Under the pieces are notes generated by a model. It saw nothing but the letters and a program-made list of their open reading frames with translations, did not search any database and was not told the DNA's origin. The translations under genes were made by a program, and so were the position numbers. Below, piece after piece: positions 15,527-24,135 of a DNA stretch of 35,457 nucleotides. The DNA is from an uncultured Bacteroides sp. Its GTDB lineage: Bacteria > Bacteroidota > Bacteroidia > Bacteroidales > UBA932. The DNA lies in assembly GCA_945874355.1 (NCBI GenBank), contig CAMCGB010000015.1, positions 1 through 35,457 of the forward strand, written 5' to 3'. Positions within the stretch are counted from its first letter, which is position 1, and every line of letters begins with the position of its first letter.

Positions 15527-16870
15527 TTAGAATTCTACGTCAAGATTTTCAATTTCTGTGGCAACCTGCTTGAGGAACCTTGTAGCCTCTCCGCCGTCGA
15601 TGGCCCTGTGGTCATAGGTAAGGCTCAGGCCTACATAGGGAACGAAGGCATACACTCCGCTTCCGAGGTCCTTGGGTCTGGGAACTATGGTGCCCACTCC
15701 GAGGATGGCGCTCTGGGGAACATTGATGATCGGGGTGAACCACTCAACTCCGTAGCCTCCCAGGTTCGAAACGGTGAATGAAGCAGCCTCGCTTGAAAGA
15801 AGGTCGGGGTTGATGCAGCCCTTCTTGCACTCGTCGGCGACTTTCTTGAGGCTCTTGCTCAGGCCTACGATGTTCAGGTTCTCGGCGCTCTTGACTGCGG
15901 GAACCATAAGTCCCCTTTCGGTATCAACAGCCAGTCCGAGGTTGACAGTATTGAAGATGCGCATAGCGTCGCCCAGGCAGTGGGAGTTCACAGAAGGGAA
16001 CTTCTTGAGAGCCTTGATGACAGCGTAGCAGATGAAGTCGTTGATGGTGATGTTGGCATCGATCCTGCCCTCCTCGAGAGCCTTCTTTGCCTTCTTGCGC
16101 AGAGCCTGGAGCTTGCGGGCGTCGGCTCCGAGCATATGGGTGAGCTGGGCTGAGTTCTGAAGGGAGTTGTACATGCTCTTTGCAATGAGCTTGCGCATAT
16201 TCGACATCTTCTCGACCTTGAACTCTTCTCCCTCTCCTGCGATTTCGCTGTGGTTAGGCTGCCATACTTTCAGATCGGACCCCTTCACCATTCCGCCAAG
16301 TCCGCTTCCGCTCGCAGGAGCGCTCATTCCGCCTGCTGCGCACATAGCCTTTGCAAGTCCGCTCTTGGCGGCTCCCTGGGCGGCAACGACGTCTCTTTCT
16401 ATGATTCTGCCGTGAGGGCCGGTGCCTGCCACCTGTGCGGTATCGACACCCTTGCTGTCAGCGAGTTTGCGGGCTCTGGGCGATACGGGGGCGCCATCCT
16501 TAACTTCTGCGGCGGGAACTGCCCCGGCGCCGCTCTGCTGCTCTGCTGCTGCCTCTGCTGCGGCGGGGGCGCTTTCGGCCTCTCCTGCTGCTGCGGCAGC
16601 TCCGTCGGGAGCGAACTCCGCGAAGCTCTCGCCCTCATTTCCGATGACCATCACATTGGTCAGCACGGGTATTTCATCATTGTCATTGAAAAAGCACGCG
16701 AGCACGGTGCCTTCCACTTTAGACTCCTCCTCAAAAGAAGCTTTGTCGGTCTCGTAGCTGAACAGCACGTCTCCGACTGCGACTTTGTCTCCAACTTTCT
16801 TCTTGAATTCGGTCACGATACAACTCTCAACCGACTGGCCCTGCTTGGGCATGATTACGACGTTAGCCAT
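15527..16870 (-). CDS. Dihydrolipoyl acyltransferase (E2)
   Basis: 447 residues. One N-terminal lipoyl domain (1-80) has the modified lysine at 43 in ETDKASF. An Ala/Glu/Pro-rich flexible linker (about 88-130), a peripheral-subunit-binding domain (VSPRARKLADSKGVD...GTGPHGRI) and the C-terminal acyltransferase domain with DHRAIDGG follow. The ATG at 16870 (MANVVIMPKQGQS) is used because an upstream in-frame ATG would precede the -7 element at 16897 and add 31 non-homologous residues. First gene of the operon, giving the order E2-E3-E1. Confidence 0.92.
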   Translation of the reverse strand: MANVVIMPKQGQSVESCIVTEFKKKVGDKVAVGDVLFSYETDKASFEEESKVEGTVLACFFNDNDEIPVLTNVMVIGNEGESFAEFAPDGAAAAAGEAESAPAAAEAAAEQQSGAGAVPAAEVKDGAPVSPRARKLADSKGVDTAQVAGTGPHGRIIERDVVAAQGAAKSGLAKAMCAAGGMSAPASGSGLGGMVKGSDLKVWQPNHSEIAGEGEEFKVEKMSNMRKLIAKSMYNSLQNSAQLTHMLGADARKLQALRKKAKKALEEGRIDANITINDFICYAVIKALKKFPSVNSHCLGDAMRIFNTVNLGLAVDTERGLMVPAVKSAENLNIVGLSKSLKKVADECKKGCINPDLLSSEAASFTVSNLGGYGVEWFTPIINVPQSAILGVGTIVPRPKDLGSGVYAFVPYVGLSLTYDHRAIDGGEATRFLKQVATEIENLDVEF

Positions 16871-16896
16871 TTGTGTTATTGTTTTATTTGGGTTTA

Positions 16897-16904
16897 CAAA
16901 GTTA
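16897..16904 (-). promoter_or_regulatory. Promoter -7 element of the E2-E3-E1-PHP-aldolase operon
   Basis: TAACTTTG on the minus strand fits TAnnTTTG. It abuts the TAG stop of the upstream GH20 gene (16905-16907), so the promoter upstream sequence lies inside that gene. I see no terminator after GH20, so read-through from the glycosidase operon into this operon is possible. Confidence 0.65.
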
Positions 16905-18539
16905 CTATTTTTTGCGATAATTATAGCCTGCTGTTTCAAGCACTTTTTCCTCGTGGCTCTCAAGGTCAGAGAGAAAACGGGCGTAGTCCAGATTCTGCGG
17001 CGCGCACCACTGGATCTCCGAGAGGGCGAGCATCCGTGGCAGGAGCATATACTCTAGATGGCTCTCTTCGCTTATGTACTCGGTCCATAGATTTGCCTGC
17101 ACTCCCTTGATTCTGCCCTGGGCTTCGGGGGCTATACCCTCGAAGGGGTCGAACGAGTAAACGGTTTCAAGGCCTACATAGCCGCCTATGCACAGGGGCT
17201 CCGAAGCGCTGTCGCGGCTCTGGCAGTAGTCGAAATAGAAGTGGCTGTTCGGAGTCATAATCACATCGAAGCCCTTTGCGGCGGCCTGTTTTGCCCCGGC
17301 AGTGCCCCTCCAGGACATCACTGTGGCGCCCGGCGCGAGCTCTCCTTCCAGAATCTCGTCCCATCCTATAATCTTTTTGCCCTTCGAAGCGAGGAAGGTC
17401 TGGATTCTTGCGGTGACATAGTTCTGAAGGTACTGCTCAGCGCTGTAGCCGTTCTTGTCAGAAAGGCCGAGGGCGGCAATCCTGGCCTGGCAGTCGGGAC
17501 ATTTCTCCCACTCTTCCTTCGGGCACTCGTCTCCTCCTATGTGGATGTACTCGCCCGGGAAAAGCTCGCATACCTCCGAAAGCACAGCCTCAAGGAACTC
17601 GAATGTGCTCTCCTTCCCGACGCACAGCACCTGGGGTGACACTCCCCATTTGGTCCAGGCCTGGTATGGCCCGCCGCTGCATCCCAGATATGGGTAGGCG
17701 CTCAGCGCCGCGAGCATATGGCCCGGAAGGTCAATCTCCGGAATCACCTCAATTCCGAGGGATGCGGCATATTGGACTACCTCCCTCACTTCCTGCTGGG
17801 AGTAGCTTCCACCGTAGCGGATTCCGTCGTTCGAGGAGAAGTCCTTGCCTATCATAGTCCCTTCCCTGTATGCTCCTTTCTGGGTCAGGAGGGGATAGGA
17901 GTTGATTTCCAGCCTCCAGCCCTGATCGTCCGTAAGGTGCCAGTGGAAGCGGTTCAGCTTGAACATCGCCATCACATCCAGATAGCGCTTGATCTCCCTG
18001 ACGCTCCAGAAATGCCTTGAGCAGTCCAGATGCATGCCCCTGTACTCGAAGCGGGGCTTGTCTTCTATCAGGCAGCAGGGCAGGTTGAATTTCTCTCCGC
18101 TCCCGGCCTTGGTCCCATAGACTGAAGCGGGTAGAAGCTGCTTCAGGGTCTGAAGCGCATAGAGGAATCCGTTCAGCGAGGCGGCCTTTACGAGAGCCAT
18201 CGAGGAGCTAATGTCAAGGATGTATTCTTCTTTCTGCAAAGAATTGTCACACAGGAAGATAAGACCCTTTGCGGAACCTTGTGAGACTGCCTGGCCGAGC
18301 CCTATGGGAGTCGATACCGAAGCGGATTTGCCGCTCAGCAGGGACACCCTTGCGCTGAAGCGCTTCACCGCGTCTATGCTTGCGGCGTCCATCGCGGGGT
18401 CGCACTTTACTGCGGCGCCCGCGAGGCGGAAAGTACCCTTTCGCGGGGTCATCGATTCCGGGCGGGGCACTATGCTTTGTGCGCTGAGAAAGGACAGGGA
18501 GATGAACAGAGCGATGAGGATGGTTGTAAGTCTTTTCAT
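16905..18539 (-). CDS. Secreted beta-N-acetylhexosaminidase, GH20
   Basis: 544 residues with a signal peptide (about 1-20, FLSAQ). A GH20b-type N-terminal domain (about 22-160) precedes a TIM barrel with RGMHLDCSRHF, FHWHLTDDQGWRLEI and the catalytic pair Asp337-Glu338 in HIGGDECP. Later SWRG and NLWTEY line the active site. It removes terminal GlcNAc or GalNAc from glycans by substrate-assisted catalysis in the periplasm or at the cell surface. The ATG at 18539 (MKRLTT) replaces a weaker TTG at 18551. Last gene of the fucosidase operon, so it would act together with GH29 on host-type or mucin-like glycans. Confidence 0.93.
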   Translation of the reverse strand: MKRLTTILIALFISLSFLSAQSIVPRPESMTPRKGTFRLAGAAVKCDPAMDAASIDAVKRFSARVSLLSGKSASVSTPIGLGQAVSQGSAKGLIFLCDNSLQKEEYILDISSSMALVKAASLNGFLYALQTLKQLLPASVYGTKAGSGEKFNLPCCLIEDKPRFEYRGMHLDCSRHFWSVREIKRYLDVMAMFKLNRFHWHLTDDQGWRLEINSYPLLTQKGAYREGTMIGKDFSSNDGIRYGGSYSQQEVREVVQYAASLGIEVIPEIDLPGHMLAALSAYPYLGCSGGPYQAWTKWGVSPQVLCVGKESTFEFLEAVLSEVCELFPGEYIHIGGDECPKEEWEKCPDCQARIAALGLSDKNGYSAEQYLQNYVTARIQTFLASKGKKIIGWDEILEGELAPGATVMSWRGTAGAKQAAAKGFDVIMTPNSHFYFDYCQSRDSASEPLCIGGYVGLETVYSFDPFEGIAPEAQGRIKGVQANLWTEYISEESHLEYMLLPRMLALSEIQWCAPQNLDYARFLSDLESHEEKVLETAGYNYRKK

Positions 18540-18572
18540 AAGACGTTGCAAGTGTTTTCAATAAATTCTAAA

Positions 18573-19172
18573 TCAATATATAATCAGACCGAGAACAGCC
18601 GCACTCAAAAGCAGCGCCACCGGGCCCATTTTTTTAGTGTATCCCAGGATGAACGCCACGACAAACAGAACCCAGGCTTTCCAGTCCGGGAAATTCGTCT
18701 CTATCAGTGAAAGTTCCGGAAGCGCAGAGCCGCTGAAATCCACATTGATGATCAGAGACAGGCAGGCTGCGGCAATCAGGCCGGCGACAACGGGTTTGAG
18801 CGCCTTCATAGTGCCCAGGAACACGGGGTTCTCGTGGAAGCGGTTGAACAGCGTCACGATGACCAGGAAGACCAAAAACGAGGGCAGCACGATTGCAAGC
18901 GTGGTGGCAGCGGAGCCCAGGATAGAAACGGCGTTCGAAAAGCCGGCGTTATGCATAACCTCGAAGCCCACATAAGTCGCGCAGTTGATGCCTATGGGGC
19001 CCGGAGTGGTCTGGGATATGGCCACTATGTTGGTGAAACCCTCTTCGGTAAGCCAGGCGTGTTCGGTGACGACCCTGGCCTGGATTAGGGAAATCATCGC
19101 CCCGCCTCCTCCGAAGTTGAACAGACCGATGACAAAGAAAGTATAGAACAAGGTCCAAAGAAGACTAAGCAT
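18573..19172 (-). CDS. Chromate-transporter-family protein, second half-size subunit
   Basis: 199 residues and very hydrophobic, about six membrane spans. It has the CHR-family signature FNFGGGGAMISLIQ near the N terminus and TTPGPIGINCATYVGF. Short-chain CHR proteins work as pairs of two half-size subunits with opposite topology. The gene overlaps the end of its partner by 8 bases. The transported substrate in anaerobic gut bacteria is unproven, and the name chromate transporter reflects the family only. Confidence 0.85.
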   Translation of the reverse strand: MLSLLWTLFYTFFVIGLFNFGGGGAMISLIQARVVTEHAWLTEEGFTNIVAISQTTPGPIGINCATYVGFEVMHNAGFSNAVSILGSAATTLAIVLPSFLVFLVIVTLFNRFHENPVFLGTMKALKPVVAGLIAAACLSLIINVDFSGSALPELSLIETNFPDWKAWVLFVVAFILGYTKKMGPVALLLSAAVLGLIIY

Positions 19173-19728
19173 TGTCCTTTCCTCCTTTTTTCATTTGAAT
19201 GGCCCCGATTCCTGAAGCAAGACACAAAGTGATGATTATGAACCATATAGGGGAGAGTTTAAGAAATACTATACCTATAATGGTCACAAAGCAGAGCGCA
19301 ATGGTCCACCAGGAACGGCAGCCCGAGCGGAACATGTTCACGGCAGGGACGAGTATCAGCGACACGGCAACGGGTCGCACAGCCTGGAAAATCTTGGCTA
19401 CAATCACATTCTCCTGAATGTCAGTGAACAGCATCGCAATCAGAAGGATGATGATAAATGACGGAAGTGTGGCTCCTATGGTGGCCACGATGCTGCCCTT
19501 AATGCCGTAGAGTTTATGGCCGGTGTAGATTGCCAGGTTGACGGCCAGCAGGCCCGGAGCACTCTGCGCGAGAACTATCATATCTTCCATCTCCTCCTTG
19601 GAGAGGAGGTTTCGCTTGGTCAGTTCGCTCTCCACAAGAGGCAGCATTGCATAACCTCCCCCTATGGTGAACGCTCCCATTTTGGTGAAAATCAGGAACA
19701 GTTCCAGCAGTTTGCTTTTCTCTTTCAT
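19165..19728 (-). CDS. Chromate-transporter-family protein, first half-size subunit
   Basis: 187 residues with the paired CHR motif GAFTIGGGYAMLPLVESE and SAPGLLAVNLAIYTGH, then further membrane spans. The ATG at 19728 is chosen because it overlaps the stop of the preceding lipoprotein gene as ATGA; the longer frame has 35 extra non-hydrophobic residues inside that gene. Together with the next gene it makes a complete CHR transporter. Confidence 0.85.
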   Translation of the reverse strand: MKEKSKLLELFLIFTKMGAFTIGGGYAMLPLVESELTKRNLLSKEEMEDMIVLAQSAPGLLAVNLAIYTGHKLYGIKGSIVATIGATLPSFIIILLIAMLFTDIQENVIVAKIFQAVRPVAVSLILVPAVNMFRSGCRSWWTIALCFVTIIGIVFLKLSPIWFIIITLCLASGIGAIQMKKGGKDNA

Positions 19729-22034
19729 CGGCCGGTCTCCTTTTCGAGAGAGGATATGACTCCGCCAAGCTGCTCTCCCAGAGAAGTATTGTAGCCCTGG
19801 GAGAAATACACTATCCTTCCGAAACTGTCGCAAAGCGCAATTACGGGCCGCCCGCTGCGCTCCGATTCCATTCCCCGAAGCAGCATCTTCTCCACTTTTC
19901 CTTCGGGGTCGCTTCCGTACACGGCGTTCTGCAGGGCATCAACCCGCATCGATCCCAGCACCACCACTTTGCGTCCCCACTGGTTCAGGCTTCCGCTGAT
20001 AGCTTCCAGCTGCCTTCTCGCGTGCACATTGGGCTCTCCGCTGCTGTCAGAGATGCAAATCAGGAAATAACCCCTTCCGGTAGCGGATAGCAGCGACTGT
20101 TCTTTCTCTGCCCCTTCGGCAAGGAAGTTCATTTCGGGGTCCATATTGCCTATGACCTGGGGCGCGGAGTCAGAGCTGCGCAGCACCAGAGGCACCACCG
20201 TTGTCACTCCTTCCTTTATATTGACAGTCTGGACGTGGGCGTTCACGCTTCCGTCAGCAAGTCTCATTCCGCTCACTATCATATAATATCCTTCCGGAAG
20301 AGCGATGTTGTAGTCTCCCTCCTTCAAATCATCCAGCTCCATAAGGCGGGTTCCGTCTTCCGAGAGCTCCGAAATGGAGAAATGAGTGTAGTACTTGGGC
20401 GTTTTCACCGGGCAGCTGCCCTGGATGTAGTTGAGGCTGAGCGTTCCTGTCCTGCGAAGAGTCGGAGTGCTGGAGTCCAGGTCCACATCCACCCACACGC
20501 CGTCGTCATTACGGTACTGAAGCTTGCCGTCAACCGGGTTTATGCGCGAGGGGATGTCCAGGGAGCGGCACAGGGCCACAAACAGGATGTCGCGCGACTT
20601 GGTGTCGGACTCCCTTGCCTTCCAGCTGGCTGCGGGAGGTATTCTCAGACCCTGGGGGTTGCGCGAGTCGGAGAGCCTTATGCTATCGCGAAGGAAAGCG
20701 GTAATCTCTTCCACGCTGCGGATCCCGGCCTTCGGGGCCTCGGTGCGGAGCAGCTGCCTGAAAGGTATAAGGGCCTCCCGCTCGATACGGGGCGAGACGA
20801 TATAAGGGTCGGTGCTAGTCTGCTCGAAATGTGCATCTTCCAGGACCTCATCGCTCACGTCAATAAGGTCTTTCTCGCTCAGATACAGCCCCACGGCATT
20901 CTTTCTGGGGTGAGGATGCGACGCCCGTATGCTGTCTTCCTGAATGAGTCTGCGCGCGTTAAGCTCTTTCTGAGCTTCGCTGGAGCGGTCCTCAAGGGGG
21001 TTCTCCACAGGCGGTACAATGGTAAGGTCCAGGCTGAACTCCTGCCCCAAGCGCTTGTCGAGCACTACGCTGTTATCCTTCCCGCGGCAGGTGGCGATTC
21101 CGAAAAGGGAGTCCTTGCTTGCCAATATCACCATATCGCCTATTCCCGTGTCGAGGGCGGCCTGTCCGTCGTGGCCGCTCAGGTAGGAAGCTACCCTGTA
21201 GAACTCGGCATAATTGTAGATTCCGAAGTCCACCCTTGCCCCTTCGACCTTGTTGCCTTCGCGGTCAAGGACTGTGACCACCGTCCTTTCAGAGGGGATA
21301 TATCCCTTGATTACATTTATTTCGGTGTATGCGTCGGTGCGTTTGATGACATCCTCGCCGCCGTTGTAATTCTTGCCGTAAACTTTGGTGTGCAGGAGCA
21401 TTGCGCGCGATACCGGGGCGTTGAACCAGGCAAGGTCCAGCACGCTCTCCGGCTCGCAGGCTCCCATAAAGTGCCACTTTCCGTCCACCCAGACCTCAAC
21501 CCAGGCGTGGTTGTCGTCGGTGTGTGCCCAGCGTGGAGTATAAACCTGCCTTGCGGGAATGCCCGCGGCCCTGAGAGCCGCTACTGCGAGCACCGATTCC
21601 TCTCCGCAGCGTCCAAGGCCCGAGGTGATGGTGGCGACGGGACCAAGAGTCCTCGCGTCGGAGGGTTTGTAGGTAGCCTGCTCGTGGCACCAGTGGTTAA
21701 TTTCCAGCGCCGCCTGCTCCAGGCTCATCCCCTTCACCCTGCGACACAGCGTGTCGGCGTAAAGGGTGCGGAAATCGTCCAGGTTCTCGTTGTTGACCCT
21801 TAGCGGAAGCACGAAATGCATCCACTCCCTGTCGGGTATGCCCCAATCCATTTCTTGCCTGACTTCCAGGCTCTTGCGCACGTTCGCCTCCCAATAGGAG
21901 CGCGGGTACACCAGGCTATCTCCGAGCGGCATTGACTCGTAAAGAAAGTCCAGGCACTCCTTCTCGCCTACACGGGAGCAGGACAGAAGGGCTGCCGCCG
22001 TGCTGATGACCAATATGATTCTTCTTATACTCAT
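19725..22034 (-). CDS. Transglutaminase-like lipoprotein with thioredoxin-like C terminus
   Basis: 769 residues. Lipoprotein signal peptide with lipobox LLSC (Cys19). A transglutaminase-like domain at about 110-210 has Cys143 in GRCGEESVLAVAALRAAGIPAR and His176 in DNHAWVEVWVDGKWHFMG; the usual third residue, Asp, is not obvious (ACEPE follows). Around 440-560 a second transglutaminase-like unit appears degenerate (SRDILFVALCRSLDIPSRI, but no Cys or His at the catalytic places). About 215-300 looks like a carboxypeptidase-regulatory beta domain (VTVLDREGNKVEGARV). The last 140 residues resemble a thioredoxin fold (GYFLICISDSSGEPNVHARRQL), with SDSSGEP in place of a CXXC site. Role unknown. 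Starts 4 bases after CutC. The ATG at 22034 is set by the signal peptide. Confidence 0.75.
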   Translation of the reverse strand: MSIRRIILVISTAAALLSCSRVGEKECLDFLYESMPLGDSLVYPRSYWEANVRKSLEVRQEMDWGIPDREWMHFVLPLRVNNENLDDFRTLYADTLCRRVKGMSLEQAALEINHWCHEQATYKPSDARTLGPVATITSGLGRCGEESVLAVAALRAAGIPARQVYTPRWAHTDDNHAWVEVWVDGKWHFMGACEPESVLDLAWFNAPVSRAMLLHTKVYGKNYNGGEDVIKRTDAYTEINVIKGYIPSERTVVTVLDREGNKVEGARVDFGIYNYAEFYRVASYLSGHDGQAALDTGIGDMVILASKDSLFGIATCRGKDNSVVLDKRLGQEFSLDLTIVPPVENPLEDRSSEAQKELNARRLIQEDSIRASHPHPRKNAVGLYLSEKDLIDVSDEVLEDAHFEQTSTDPYIVSPRIEREALIPFRQLLRTEAPKAGIRSVEEITAFLRDSIRLSDSRNPQGLRIPPAASWKARESDTKSRDILFVALCRSLDIPSRINPVDGKLQYRNDDGVWVDVDLDSSTPTLRRTGTLSLNYIQGSCPVKTPKYYTHFSISELSEDGTRLMELDDLKEGDYNIALPEGYYMIVSGMRLADGSVNAHVQTVNIKEGVTTVVPLVLRSSDSAPQVIGNMDPEMNFLAEGAEKEQSLLSATGRGYFLICISDSSGEPNVHARRQLEAISGSLNQWGRKVVVLGSMRVDALQNAVYGSDPEGKVEKMLLRGMESERSGRPVIALCDSFGRIVYFSQGYNTSLGEQLGGVISSLEKETGR

Positions 22035-22038
22035 AGTC

Positions 22039-22677
22039 TTATATATTTGCTCTGCAGAGCCTTGTGCCGTGGAATTCCACAGCTCCGGTCTCACTTGACA
22101 AAATCTCCAGCTGAGCTTCGTCCACGGCTCCGGCCGCCAGTATGATAATTCTTCCGCCGGAGCTGGTTACAAGCTGCGCGAGCCTTTCCTTGCCTTCCAG
22201 CGCCGAAGGCTCCCCTCCGGAAGTCAGTATCCTGTCGCAGCCAAGGGCCACTATGTCTTCCAGAGCGCTGAACTGGTCCCTGCAGCAGTCAAATGCGCGG
22301 TGGAAAGTGACGCTCATCTTCCGATTCGAATTATGGGCAACTTCCATAAGTGCCTTCATAGCAGGTATATCTACATCCCCTTCCGCAGTCAGGGCGCCTA
22401 TAACTACTCCCGCTGCTCCTGCCTCCAGGCTCTGCCTGATGCTCTCTTTCATCGTCTCCAGCTCTTCAGAGGTATAGACAAAATCCCCTCCCCGGGCCCT
22501 TATCAGGACGTGAACCTTTATGGGAAGAGCGCAGCACTCCCGCACAAGATCTGCCGAAGGAGTCACTCCGCCGCACGAAAGGTCTTCGCACAGCTCAACC
22601 CTGTCGGCCCCGTTTTCCCGGGCTTCTTTGACCTCTGCGAAACTGGTGCAGCAGCGCTCCCTGACGAATTTGTCCAT
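22039..22677 (-). CDS. cutC: CutC family protein
   Basis: 212-residue TIM-barrel protein of the CutC family, with the characteristic RVELCEDLSCGGVTPS, HVLIRARGGDFVYT and FHRAFDCCRD segments. CutC was named for copper homeostasis in E. coli, but its biochemical role is unsettled, and in Bacteroidetes it often neighbours glycosidases. It lies 3 bases after the GH29 gene and 4 bases before the transglutaminase-like gene, so it belongs to the glycan operon. Confidence 0.88.
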   Translation of the reverse strand: MDKFVRERCCTSFAEVKEARENGADRVELCEDLSCGGVTPSADLVRECCALPIKVHVLIRARGGDFVYTSEELETMKESIRQSLEAGAAGVVIGALTAEGDVDIPAMKALMEVAHNSNRKMSVTFHRAFDCCRDQFSALEDIVALGCDRILTSGGEPSALEGKERLAQLVTSSGGRIIILAAGAVDEAQLEILSSETGAVEFHGTRLCRANI

Positions 22678-22680
22678 TGC

Positions 22681-24036
22681 TTACTTATTGAATGTCAGCT
22701 TGATGATACGGTCGGGGCCTTCTCCCTCCTTTATGGCCGGAACGCTGAGGCTATATGCTCCCTTGCGTCCCTCGAAAGACAGGGTCTCCCCGCTGTTCAG
22801 AAGGCTTGCGCTTTTTAGCTTTCTACCTTCAAGAGAGAAACTTACCTTTTCGGCCTCCCTGTTCAGCACGTGTACATATATAATATTGTCCCTGCTTGTG
22901 GACACGCCCCATTCTTCATCCTGTATGGGCCCTGCCTGGGTGCCATAAATGCTCTCGCCGTACCTGGCTAGCCATTCTCCCATTGCAAGCAGACGCTCCG
23001 CGGCCTGCTCGGGTATGCTTCCGTCCGGCCTCGGCCCTACGTTCAGCAGCAGGTTCGCCCCCTTTGCGGCAGTCCTTACCAGATACTCAATCAGGAAATC
23101 CACGCTCTTGTAGTCGGTGTCCTTTATGCGGTAGCCCCAGCTGCGGTTCATCGTCTGGCAGGTCTCAAGCGGGAGGGGAGAAATCTCCTGCCCGGAGAGT
23201 CCGTATTCGTTGAATCCCGGGATGTCCCTCTCGAAAATCTGGATGTCCTCGCCTTCAAAAGGCAGCAGGTGGTGGTTGTTGCCTATCAGGCAGCCGCTCT
23301 GAAGGGAGTGTATCAGCTTGTATTGCTCCTCTAGATTCCAAATCCCGGGCTGCTCTTCCCTCGGGCGGTCGTCGCGGTCCCACACTCCGTCGAACCAGAT
23401 TGCCCTGACGGGGCCGTAGTTGGTGAGCAGCTCTGTCAGCTGGGCGTTCACAAAGTCCATATAGTGCCTCCAGTCGCCCTGTACGCCTTCAGGCCTTCCG
23501 GTTCCGAGCCCTGTGCGGCCCCTGGGGTAGTAGTCCGTCCTTCCCCAGTCCAGATGGGAGTAGTACAGATGCAGGCTAAGTCCCTCATCCTGACACGCTT
23601 GCGAGAGCTCTGCGATGACATCCCTTCCGAAAGGGGTCGCGTCCACAATATTGTAGTCGCTCTGCGCAGTGTGGAACATCGAGAACCCGTCGTGGTGGCG
23701 GGTGGTGACGGTTATGTATCCGGCTCCCGATTTTTTGAACAGTTCAGCCCACTCCGAAGCATTGAAGCGCGACGGATAGAAGCCTGCGGCAAGACGGGGA
23801 TATTCCTGATAGTTGAGGTCCTCGTTCTGCATCACCCATTCTCCGTGCCCGAGCATCGAATAGATGCCCCAGTGGATGAATATTCCGAAGCGCTCTCGGG
23901 AAAAGTCTTCGCGGTTCTTGATGTTCTCCGCGCTCGGCGTGTATGCACCTGCGGAAGTGTCTGCGGTCTGGGCCCCGGCGCTGATAAGCGTGACAAGAAT
24001 CAGCGACGAGAGGATGGCAAGATGTTTTGCTCTCAT
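22681..24036 (-). CDS. Secreted alpha-L-fucosidase, GH29
   Basis: 451 residues with a signal peptide (about 1-22). Catalytic TIM barrel with FGIFIHWGIYS, HHDGFSMF and the nucleophile Asp216 in AIWFDGVWD; substrate-contact GNNHH and LLLNVGPRPDGSI follow. A short C-terminal beta domain (about 370-451) is present. It hydrolyses terminal alpha-linked fucose with retention. First gene of the operon GH29-CutC-lipoprotein-CHR-CHR-GH20, spaced by 3 to 33 bases or overlapping. Promoter at 24061. Confidence 0.93.
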   Translation of the reverse strand: MRAKHLAILSSLILVTLISAGAQTADTSAGAYTPSAENIKNREDFSRERFGIFIHWGIYSMLGHGEWVMQNEDLNYQEYPRLAAGFYPSRFNASEWAELFKKSGAGYITVTTRHHDGFSMFHTAQSDYNIVDATPFGRDVIAELSQACQDEGLSLHLYYSHLDWGRTDYYPRGRTGLGTGRPEGVQGDWRHYMDFVNAQLTELLTNYGPVRAIWFDGVWDRDDRPREEQPGIWNLEEQYKLIHSLQSGCLIGNNHHLLPFEGEDIQIFERDIPGFNEYGLSGQEISPLPLETCQTMNRSWGYRIKDTDYKSVDFLIEYLVRTAAKGANLLLNVGPRPDGSIPEQAAERLLAMGEWLARYGESIYGTQAGPIQDEEWGVSTSRDNIIYVHVLNREAEKVSFSLEGRKLKSASLLNSGETLSFEGRKGAYSLSVPAIKEGEGPDRIIKLTFNK

Positions 24037-24060
24037 TTGAAGTTTCTTTTTGACAGACTA

Positions 24061-24068
24061 CAAAGTTA
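24061..24068 (-). promoter_or_regulatory. Promoter -7 element of the GH29 operon
   Basis: TAACTTTG on the minus strand, with a second overlapping candidate TAAGTTTG ten bases upstream, both fitting TAnnTTTG. Located in the 99-bp gap shared with the divergent esterase gene. Confidence 0.6.
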
Positions 24069-24113
24069 GCAAACTTAGCAGGCAAGAAAAAGCAAAATAT
24101 CCCCTCTTTTTTG

Positions 24114-24121
24114 TATTTTTG
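24114..24121 (+). promoter_or_regulatory. Promoter -7 element of the acetylesterase gene
   Basis: TATTTTTG on the plus strand, 14 bases before the ATG at 24136. Faces away from the GH29 promoter; the two -7 elements are 45 bp apart, close enough for one bound regulator to affect both. Confidence 0.6.
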
Positions 24122-24135
24122 AAAAAAACCGCAAA

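Noticed and set aside
20235..21803. 522-codon open frame on the plus strand
   Set aside because: Antisense to the transglutaminase-like lipoprotein gene, whose signal peptide and catalytic motifs are real; the antisense product shows no domain.
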